A DNA stretch of 38,366 bases from Cyanobacteria bacterium RM1_2_2 (lineage in GTDB: Bacteria > Cyanobacteriota > Cyanobacteriia > Elainellales > Elainellaceae), in NCBI GenBank assembly GCA_012033495.1, contig JAAUQT010000025.1:1-38366 (forward strand). Reading direction: 5' to 3'. The notes beneath the pieces are model-generated. The model was not told the origin of the DNA. It worked only from the letters and a program-made list of their open reading frames with translations, and ran no database searches. Positions 33,051-38,366 of the stretch are shown piece by piece (position 1 is the first letter of the stretch; each line of letters begins with the position of its first letter). A program made the position numbers and the translations under genes.

Positions 33051-33253
33051 ACAAAACTGAAGGGAAGGCTAAGCGTGACCGCCGCAATGGACATTCGCAA
33101 AAGACCAACCCTGCGGGAAGCAAGCTACAAGGGCGAGTTTGGACAAACCGTTATTGATGTTCCCCGTGATAGGAATGGTGAGTTTGAGCCAATCATCGTC
33201 AAGAAGGGACAGACCCGCTTTGACGGGTTTGATGGCAAAATCCTCTCGCTCTA
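33051..33253 (+). pseudogene. IS256-family transposase relic
   Basis: A 203-base fragment of an IS256-type transposase. One frame gives YKTEGKAKRDRRNGHSQKT and the next gives TLREASYKGEFGQTVIDVPR, DRNGEFEPIIVKKGQTRFDG and FDGKILSLY, matching the conserved region before the catalytic core. A 1-base shift near 33104-33108 separates them. Insertion sequence 1 borders it on the left and insertion sequence 2 on the right; the rest of the gene is absent. Confidence 0.85.
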
Positions 33254-33324
33254 CTTAACGGGTGATAAGGCAACTTTAAGCTATAGGGGACAGGGTTTTG
33301 AGAGAATAGCAAGGACAAAAAATA

Positions 33325-33345
33325 GGGAGCCTTAGTGCGGCTCCC
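33325..33345 (+). promoter_or_regulatory. Hairpin just upstream of the IS4 transposase start
   Basis: GGGAGCC and GGCTCCC form a perfect 7-bp stem with a 7-base loop, 11 bases before the ATG. Several insertion sequences use such a structure to block translation from read-in transcripts. The only GGGAG near the start is inside the stem. Confidence 0.55.
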
Positions 33346-33356
33346 CCAGAAAATAT

Positions 33357-34556
33357 ATGTTCCCTACATTCTACCAAACAACGCTCCGTACTCACCTCAA
33401 TGAGAGTCAGTATCTCACCCTGCAACTTTTGTTGTTATTGCTACAAACTCATCGTCAGGTCAGCCTCTCGGTGTTAGCCAGTGTGTCTCCTCAACCGATT
33501 CAATATCAAAGTCGCAAACGGAACTTGCAACGCTTCTTAGTCTTACCTCAACTGAGTGTCAAACTGTTGTGGTTTCCGCTGCTTAAATATTGGATTCGCC
33601 AAGTGCAAACGGGACCCCACTTAAACCGCAACCAACGTCGCCAACTCAAACAACTCAAACAGGACAAATATGGTTACTGGATTATCGCCATTGACTGCAC
33701 CCAATGGAAAGGACGCAATGTTTTTATGGTGAGCTTGGTTTGGGGCACTCATGCTCTACCCGTGTATTGGGACGTGCTAGACCAGGTAGGAAATAGTGAT
33801 TTGAACACTCAAAAGCGACTCTTAAAAGCAGTCCTACCTTTGTTTAAGAGCTATCGGGTTCTGGTACTAGGAGACCGCGAGTTTCATAGCCCCAAACTAG
33901 CCCAGTGGCTGGCTCAGCGAGGCGTATCTTTTGCCCTACGACAGCAGAAGGATTGCCATTTCCAGCAAGCAGCGCAGGAGGACTACCAAGTCCTCAAAGA
34001 GTTGGGATTCAAGCCGGGGATGTCCCAATTTTATCAAGGGATTGTGTGCAATAAAGGCGATGGCATCGGTCCGTTTAATCTGGCAGTCTATTGGAAGCGA
34101 AAATATCGCAGTGCAGGGGCGAAAGAACCCTGGTACATTTTGACCAACCTGCCGACGCTGAAACAAGCTTTGGCAGTCTATCGTTGTCGTTGGGGCATCG
34201 AACAACTGTTCAAGGATTGCAAAACCGCAGGCTATCACTTGGAGGATACCAAGGTGAATGACACCAGGTTTTTAGCCCTGGTCTTGTTGATCGCAATGGC
34301 GTATAGTTTGGCGACCCTGCACGGGCAAGAGATGAGGAAATTAGGGTTAGATATTTATGCTGGACGTATCAACGAGCACAGAGATAAGCCGCTCAGGCAG
34401 AGTGACTTTAGTCTGGGGTTGTATGGGCAACGGTGGATGTATGGAATGGAATTGTGGAACGATTGGGTGCTGCGTCTGATTGCCCTTAAGCCTCATAAAT
34501 GGCTCTATTTTCAGCGTGGTTTTCAGGTGCTATCCCTGATGCAGCAACCCTTTTAG
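33357..34556 (+). CDS. IS4-family transposase
   Basis: A 399-residue DDE transposase. Visible motifs are AIDCTQWKGRNVFMVSLVWG (first Asp), VLVLGDREFHSPKLAQWL (second Asp) and YRCRWGIEQLFKDCKTAGY (catalytic Glu in the family's Y-x2-R-x3-E-x6-K signature). The frame is intact from the ATG at 33357 to the stop 20 bases before the right terminal repeat. No ribosome site is visible outside the hairpin, consistent with low expression. Confidence 0.88.
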   Translation: MFPTFYQTTLRTHLNESQYLTLQLLLLLLQTHRQVSLSVLASVSPQPIQYQSRKRNLQRFLVLPQLSVKLLWFPLLKYWIRQVQTGPHLNRNQRRQLKQLKQDKYGYWIIAIDCTQWKGRNVFMVSLVWGTHALPVYWDVLDQVGNSDLNTQKRLLKAVLPLFKSYRVLVLGDREFHSPKLAQWLAQRGVSFALRQQKDCHFQQAAQEDYQVLKELGFKPGMSQFYQGIVCNKGDGIGPFNLAVYWKRKYRSAGAKEPWYILTNLPTLKQALAVYRCRWGIEQLFKDCKTAGYHLEDTKVNDTRFLALVLLIAMAYSLATLHGQEMRKLGLDIYAGRINEHRDKPLRQSDFSLGLYGQRWMYGMELWNDWVLRLIALKPHKWLYFQRGFQVLSLMQQPF

Positions 34557-34576
34557 ATGCGTTGTCACCCGTTAAG

Positions 34577-35133
34577 ATGGCGAGGGAGAGTGGAAAGTGC
34601 GCCAACATGGAGTCGATAAACGCCGAACTTGGCGCAAGCTGCATGTCGGAGTCAATGAAGCGAGTGGAGAGATCTTAGCGGCAGTCGCCAGTAGCGATAG
34701 CGTTAGTGATGATAAAGCGTTGGGCGATGTCCTTGACGCGATTGAGGAGGAGATTGAGCAGATATCGGGCGATGGAGCCTATGACAAACGCAAATGCTAT
34801 GACCAGATAGCGGCACGAGGAGCTAAACCCACGATTCCGCCTCGCCAAAATGCAGCCAAGTGGGAGGATGAGCCTAAGAGCAAGCAGAGCCATCCTCGCA
34901 ATCCAGTGCTCGAACGGATTGAGCAAGTAGGGAGGCAACAGTGGAAGCAAGAGAGTGGTTATCATCGTCGGTCTTTGGCAGAGACGACCATGTTTCGCTT
35001 CAAGACTATCTTTGGCGGAACATTAGGGCGGCGACGGTTTGACAATCAAGCGGTGGAATTATTCCTCAAGTGTGCGGCATTGAATCGCATGATTCAACTG
35101 GGTAAGCCTGACAGCTATCAAGTAGAAAACTGA
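34577..35133 (+). pseudogene. IS5-family transposase, N-terminus missing
   Basis: The C-terminal ~185 residues of an IS5-type transposase. Reading continues in frame from the end of insertion sequence 2: GEGEWKVRQHGVDKRRTWRK, then ISGDGAYDKRKCYDQIAARG, YHRRSLAETTMFRFKTIFGG and QAVELFLKCAALNRMIQLGK. The first half, including the first catalytic Asp, is gone. A GTG at 34597 could start a product but it would be inactive. Confidence 0.88.
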
Positions 35134-35154
35134 TCTATAGCTACATTAGGGAGG

Positions 35155-35307
35155 AACGTTCTCAAAATATTTATGCAACAAAGCCAACCGGGATTGAAAA
35201 CGCTGTGGCGAGGCATTGGCGTATTACATCACTTACTCGAAGGAGCACAACTGGCTACCAAACCCCAAGCTCTGTCATGGTTCTACCAACTTGTGCGTAA
35301 TGGATAG
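35155..35307 (+). pseudogene. C-terminal scrap of another transposase
   Basis: The frame reads NVLKIFMQQSQPGLKTLWRG, then IGVLHHLLEGAQLATKPQAL and SWFYQLVRNG before a stop, resembling the C-terminus of an IS4-like transposase different from the intact one here. Only about 50 codons remain. The family is not certain. Confidence 0.55.
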
Positions 35308-35584
35308 TTCGTAAGGGGGGGTAGGGGAAATCGTTCAACTTGTGTGTACACCGTAGCCTTTTAAGGGGGTTGGGGGATCTCTTCTGCGTCAATCACCAAT
35401 GAATTCTGATCGGTAGCATGAATGTAACGAGAAACAGAGCGCATTTGGCGTATTTGCATGAGTGGATAAAGCTAACAAAAATAAAGTGACAACAAAGAAA
35501 TGAGTAATTATGTTGACTTAATATAAGCACATATATTAACTCTCACAACTTTAAGCTTGAGTAAAGAAAAGCTAAAGATGGGAG

Positions 35585-35719
35585 ATGATTCAATTGGCAG
35601 AGAAATTTCCTACATCGCTGACAACAATATCGCTGACAACAATATCGCTGACAACAATATCGCTGACAACAATGAAGTCTAGAGATATTAGCTCGTTACT
35701 CGAACAGAGGATGCTATAA
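35585..35719 (+). CDS. Doubtful 44-residue ORF with a five-residue repeat
   Basis: From ATG at 35585 the frame reads MIQLAEKFPTSLTTI and continues with the five residues SLTTI repeated, then MKSRDISSLLEQRML. The repetition comes from a 15-bp DNA repeat. GGGAG is too close to the ATG to be a normal ribosome site. It may be chance. Confidence 0.2.
   Translation: MIQLAEKFPTSLTTISLTTISLTTISLTTMKSRDISSLLEQRML
35614..35673. repeat. Four perfect 15-bp tandem repeats
   Basis: The unit ATCGCTGACAACAAT occurs four times without a mismatch. Because 15 is a multiple of three, copy-number change would not shift a reading frame. Confidence 0.97.
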
Positions 35720-35816
35720 ATGTTGAAAACTGAAGAGCATTAGCTGTCATCTTCCAGGTTCATCGGTGACTCTGTTGTACAGATAATTTTTTGGACGGTG
35801 AGCACCCGAAGCGATG

Positions 35817-35857
35817 TTGATGCATGAACTTGATGCCCTAAACTTGATACACTCAAC
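35817..35857. repeat. Three imperfect 13-14-bp repeats upstream of the kinase
   Basis: TTGATGCATGAAC, TTGATGCCCTAAAC and TTGATACACTCAAC follow each other directly, about 105-145 bases before the kinase start. They could be regulator-binding repeats. Confidence 0.5.
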
Positions 35858-35961
35858 CTGCTGAGGAAAATCTTTTCGGTGTTCTACTCTAGCTGCTGCT
35901 TAATGCCTCTACAATACAAAATCATCAGGACTCGATCAGGAAACAGCCATCAAGAAGTTAG

Positions 35962-37245
35962 ATGATATCAGGCAACTGTCTTGGAATCGACTTTGGAACT
36001 TCCGGTGCAAGGGCAATTGTGATCAACCATGAGGGTGAAATTCAAGCGAGAATCAGCTTGAGTAGCCTGGAAGTATCCACAACCGCCTGGAGAACGGCTC
36101 TATTTACATTACTGCAAAATATTCCGATTTCCATTCGGAAAGGCATACAGTCTATCGCTATCAATGGCACATCTTCATCAGTACTCATTTGCGATTCTGT
36201 TGGTCATCCTCTAGATGCTCCGATTTTATATAACGACGATCGGGGTCAAGCGGTAGTAAATCAGGTGAAAGCCATTGCCCCAGCGCATCATACCGTTGTT
36301 AGTGCCACCTCAAGTTTGGCAAAACTGCTGTGGTGGAAACAGCAACGAGGTCAGGAATATCAGACTGAAATGCACGTCTTTTTTTTGCATCAGGCAGACT
36401 GGCTTTCCTTTCTCCTACATGGCAGATTAGGCATCAGCGACTATCACAATGCGTTGAAACTTGGCTACGACGTGGAGCAACTGCGCTACCCCGATTGGCT
36501 CCTCAATCAATCGCTGCCGTTTCAACTTCCTCAAGTGCTCGCACCCGGAACGCCGATTGCGCTAGTTCAGCCTCCAATTGCCTCCCAGTTTGGGCTACCG
36601 TCCGATTGCGTTGTCTGTGCTGGCACAACTGACAGTATTGCGGCATTTCTGGCTAGCGGTGCACAGACTCCCGGTGAAGCTGTCACGTCTCTAGGTTCCA
36701 CTTTGGTACTCAAGATACTGAGCCAGACCCAAATCGAAGATGCACGCTACGGAATTTACAGCCATCGTTTAGGCAATTTGTGGTTGGCAGGGGGAGCTTC
36801 AAACACAGGTGGAGCCGTCCTTAGGCAGTTTTTTAGCGACACTGACCTGCAAATTCTTAGCGCTCAAATTCAGCCTAACCAGCCGAGTCCATTTATCTAT
36901 TATCCGTTGTTGAAACCTGGAGAGCGGTTTCCCATCCATGATGCTAATCTTCAACCTTGCTTAGAGCCTCGCCCAGCTAGTGATGCAGACTTCCTACACG
37001 GCTTACTAGAAAGCATGGCTCGGATTGAAGCGCAGGGCTATCAGCAATTGCAAACTTTGGGCGCTCCTCCACTCAAACAGGTTTATACCGCAGGGGGCGG
37101 CGCTCAAAATCAAACTTGGACTGCAATTCGAGCGCGCCTTCTACAAGTTCCAGTCTGTGCTTCTCCTCAAACTGAGGCAGCTTATGGTAGCGCTATCTTG
37201 GCTCGGTCAGGGATTGTTGCCCCTACCGATGCAAAACAGCCGTGA
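35962..37245 (+). CDS. D-ribulose kinase, FGGY family (SePSK-like)
   Basis: Phosphorylates a pentulose, most likely D-ribulose, to the 5-phosphate, which could feed the Calvin cycle. The 427 residues closely follow the Synechococcus elongatus kinase SePSK as I remember it: GIDFGTSGARAIV (D10, T13), INGTSSSVLICD, SATSSLAKLLWW, HQADWLSFLLHG, SDYHNALKLGYD, CAGTTDSIAAFLASGA (catalytic D224), TSLGSTLVLKILSQ, GGASNTGGAVLRQFF and TAGGGAQNQTW. Plant chloroplasts have the same enzyme type. It is a single gene with a repeat-rich upstream region. Confidence 0.88.
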   Translation: MISGNCLGIDFGTSGARAIVINHEGEIQARISLSSLEVSTTAWRTALFTLLQNIPISIRKGIQSIAINGTSSSVLICDSVGHPLDAPILYNDDRGQAVVNQVKAIAPAHHTVVSATSSLAKLLWWKQQRGQEYQTEMHVFFLHQADWLSFLLHGRLGISDYHNALKLGYDVEQLRYPDWLLNQSLPFQLPQVLAPGTPIALVQPPIASQFGLPSDCVVCAGTTDSIAAFLASGAQTPGEAVTSLGSTLVLKILSQTQIEDARYGIYSHRLGNLWLAGGASNTGGAVLRQFFSDTDLQILSAQIQPNQPSPFIYYPLLKPGERFPIHDANLQPCLEPRPASDADFLHGLLESMARIEAQGYQQLQTLGAPPLKQVYTAGGGAQNQTWTAIRARLLQVPVCASPQTEAAYGSAILARSGIVAPTDAKQP

Positions 37246-37319
37246 TCTGTTTTAGCGAGTGTTTGAAAAGGCTGTCAACATGTTCGCGTGTGATTTGAGC
37301 AACCTAAAATTATCACTCC

Positions 37320-37354
37320 TAAAGCAAAAGGCGCAAGCTTCAAAACTCGCGCCT
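37320..37354 (-). terminator. Intrinsic terminator of the phage-like cluster
   Basis: On the minus strand AGGCGC and GCGCCT form a 6-bp stem with a 14-base loop, followed by TTTTGCTTT. It lies about 40 bases after the last minus-strand stop codon and could also act for a former tRNA. Confidence 0.65.
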
Positions 37355-37367
37355 CTCAATACTTTCA

Positions 37368-37392
37368 GCGATACCCCCAGGGGAATTCGAAC
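37368..37392 (-). other. Possible tRNA 3'-end remnant (attachment site)
   Basis: The minus strand reads GTTCGAATTCCCC then TGGGGGTATCGC, resembling a T-loop, the 3' T-stem strand and an acceptor strand of a tRNA, followed by a terminator. It directly abuts the stop codon of the phage-like cluster. One extra T breaks the invariant C61 position, so this may be degenerate or coincidental. Confidence 0.3.
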
Positions 37393-37706
37393 TAGTGAGA
37401 TCGACGCTCGTAAGGTGTGTTTTTCTGAAGGTAACTCTCTACATCGCTGACGATTGTATGAGTTTGTTTTAAATCGGTTGTGACTCTCAGCTTGACGTGC
37501 TCAATTTTCTCTTTCAAGCCGTTGAATAGCAGCTCGGTTTTATCAGATTGATGTTCAAGCTTTAGCTGAATCTGGTGAATTTGTTCCTTCAGTTCCAGAT
37601 CGCGTTTTTCCAGTCGGTTCAGCACATTTTGCAGCTTTGAGTAGCTGGTAAAGATAGAAATTGTGCCCGTGAGAATGCCCAGACCTGCAATTACAAACTC
37701 AACCAT
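37392..37706 (-). CDS. Small membrane-anchored coiled-coil protein, phage-like
   Basis: A 104-residue protein with one hydrophobic N-terminal segment (FVIAGLGILTGTISIFTSY, residues 4-22) and then a long coiled coil (VLNRLEKRDLELKEQIHQIQ, LKLEHQSDKTELLFNGLKEK). I do not recognise a family. Good ribosome sites (AGGAGT, AGGAA) precede the ATG, five bases after the stop of the preceding gene. A holin-associated or lysis-accessory role would fit its place in a phage-like cluster but is only inference. Confidence 0.6.
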   Translation of the reverse strand: MVEFVIAGLGILTGTISIFTSYSKLQNVLNRLEKRDLELKEQIHQIQLKLEHQSDKTELLFNGLKEKIEHVKLRVTTDLKQTHTIVSDVESYLQKNTPYERRSH

Positions 37707-37711
37707 GATTC

Positions 37712-37960
37712 CTACACTCCTGAGTTTGCCGATTCCAGAGCGGCAACCCGATCCGCTAAATCATTGACCTGGTTCGTTAGCCCATTGACCAGCGCTATCA
37801 CGTTGTTCAGTTGTGCCTGTGTCGCGGTTTGGCTTAGTTGAGCATTAACACTCACTAGCCCATCTAAAACTAACTGCACTGCTTGAGTTAAGACCGGATC
37901 AGAGGGAACAACGGTTAACTGAATCGGCTGGGACGGTTGAATCGAAATTTCATTAGACAT
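37712..37960 (-). CDS. Small coiled-coil protein, phage-like
   Basis: An 82-residue protein from the ATG at 37960 (MSNEISIQPSQPIQLTVVPS), which has AGGTG in front; a GTG three codons earlier is an alternative. The C-terminal half is a heptad coiled coil (LNNVIALVNGLTNQVNDLAD, RVAALESA), a pattern common in trimeric phage tail or neck parts. It overlaps the stop of the previous gene by eight bases, indicating coupled translation. No family is recognised. Confidence 0.6.
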   Translation of the reverse strand: MSNEISIQPSQPIQLTVVPSDPVLTQAVQLVLDGLVSVNAQLSQTATQAQLNNVIALVNGLTNQVNDLADRVAALESANSGV

Positions 37961-38273
37961 CGGTAACACCTGGATCGACGAAAACCGTCCCCTTCAAAAT
38001 GCGTTTATAGTCACCCGTTGGCAGCAACATCAACAGGTCATAAATCCAGCTTTGCCCGGTTGGGGGAACTGGAATCTTCTCAGTCTCAGCCGACCGCAAA
38101 TAGACCCTAAACCGAGTTTGATCAGCCGTCTCCTCATAGATAGGAGTATCAAAGCGAAACGTTGCAACTACATCGCCGCCGTGGGACTTGCGGATCTCCC
38201 CCCGCAGCCGGGAGCCGATGACGTTGCCGGGATGTAAGACATCTATAGACCAAAAGCTATTAGCTTCAATCAC
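37953..38273 (-). CDS. Phage-like beta-sandwich protein
   Basis: About 106 residues, beta-rich, from the GTG at 38273 (a TTG one codon earlier is possible; a stop lies directly before it). The pattern of alternating strands, with FRFDTPIYEETADQTRFRVY, then SWIYDLLMLLPTGDYKRILK and a final GTVFVDPGVT, recalls the small phage proteins that end in a YDL...G...LL.G.v.V...VT motif (LtfC-like beta-sandwich). The identification is tentative. It is the first visible gene of a three-gene run; further phage genes may lie outside the window. Confidence 0.6.
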   Translation of the reverse strand: MIEANSFWSIDVLHPGNVIGSRLRGEIRKSHGGDVVATFRFDTPIYEETADQTRFRVYLRSAETEKIPVPPTGQSWIYDLLMLLPTGDYKRILKGTVFVDPGVTDV

Positions 38274-38296
38274 CAATCATTGGTTAGGTTAAGAAT

Positions 38297-38346
38297 TTGG
38301 GCAGGCATCAGTAAAAGACCTCTAATTTAAGATTCCAGACCTGCCC
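38297..38346. repeat. Dispersed palindromic repeat, copy F
   Basis: Left end TTGGGCAGGCATCAG, right end CCAGACCTGCCCGG. It is the most diverged of the six copies, close to the window end. Confidence 0.55.
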
Positions 38347-38366
38347 GGCAACACACGGGCCCGAGT

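Larger units (their letters stand above)
33254..34576 (+). mobile_element. Insertion sequence 2, IS4 family, apparently complete (~1.3 kb)
   Basis: Ends are inverted: CTTAACGGGTGATAAGGCA at 33254 and TTGTCACCCGTTAAG ending at 34576. It holds one intact transposase. Its left flank is the IS256 relic and its right flank is an IS5-family relic, which are not two halves of one gene. A deletion or recombination must therefore have followed insertion. Confidence 0.8.
35308..35961. other. Intergenic region upstream of the D-ribulose kinase
   Basis: About 650 bases without a firm gene, AT-rich in its middle part. It contains a 15-bp unit repeated four times (35614-35673), a set of three imperfect TTGAT-type repeats (35817-35857), and G-rich stretches near 35310-35380 of the kind found in decayed cyanobacterial repeats. 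A promoter for the kinase should lie here but none is clear. Confidence 0.5.

Noticed and set aside
32982-33335. A 117-codon open frame as an intact gene
   Set aside because: It starts in the right end of insertion sequence 1, crosses a frameshifted IS256 relic and ends inside insertion sequence 2.
35614-35673. CRISPR or iteron origin from the 15-bp repeats
   Set aside because: There are no spacers, and no initiator gene, DnaA boxes or AT-rich unwinding region accompanies them.

Overview
The window looks like a piece of a cyanobacterial chromosome at about 50% GC. The lineage markers are the 5' end of a phycocyanin beta gene (cpcB), ndhO of the photosynthetic NDH-1 complex, a cyanobacterial-type D-ribulose kinase, a Ycf29/Rre1-like response regulator, and the cluster DUF2808 - rpmH - rnpA - PH protein - yidC - jag - DUF177. 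The genus cannot be fixed from sequence alone. A filamentous Leptolyngbya-like lineage would suit the many dispersed repeats, but that is inference.

Layout. 1-163: cpcB 5' end, minus strand, cut by the window edge and carrying a 1-base frameshift. 760-3422: a SagB-type tandem flavin oxidoreductase with a response regulator just downstream (receiver, winged helix, degenerate second receiver). 3545-5976: a membrane-anchored repeat-type protein, ndhO, a 44-residue small protein with its own promoter and terminator, and aroQ. 6389-8701: larE and glyA. 9073-13198, minus strand: an unknown 265-residue protein and a gntP-gntK gluconate pair with a duplicated junction. 13513-18005: a 1262-residue Yip1-like membrane protein with an alpha/beta-hydrolase domain, then sixA. 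18140-21142: cytosine deaminase, pirin and a divergent HxlR regulator. 21273-25052: a frameshifted DUF815 AAA ATPase, a Gfo/Idh/MocA oxidoreductase, a NarL-type regulator and two tiny ORFs. 25260-31379: a beta-CASP-like metallo-hydrolase with two compensating frameshifts, then the rpmH-rnpA-yidC housekeeping cluster. 31531-35307: an insertion-sequence pile-up with two apparently complete elements and three relics. 35962-37245: D-ribulose kinase. 37392-38273, minus strand: three overlapping or closely spaced phage-like genes beside a possible tRNA 3'-end remnant.

How the genes work together. Photosynthesis and energy functions are cpcB and ndhO. Carbon and one-carbon metabolism are aroQ, glyA, gntP/gntK and the ribulose kinase. 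RNA processing and membrane-protein insertion are rnpA, jag, yidC and possibly the beta-CASP protein. Signalling is two response regulators, sixA and hxlR.

The most unusual content is between the genes. There are six copies of a palindrome with ends like GGGCAGGTTT...AAACCTGCCC. Two copies of a second element each end in three 14-bp tandem units. A ~200-bp MITE-like element lies between the glyA stop codon and its terminator. A perfect 25-bp tandem duplication spans the gntP stop and gntK start and creates a 7-codon mini-ORF. Several genes are broken by single-base indels in short homopolymers, which may be sequencing artefacts and should be settled before any gene here is called a pseudogene.
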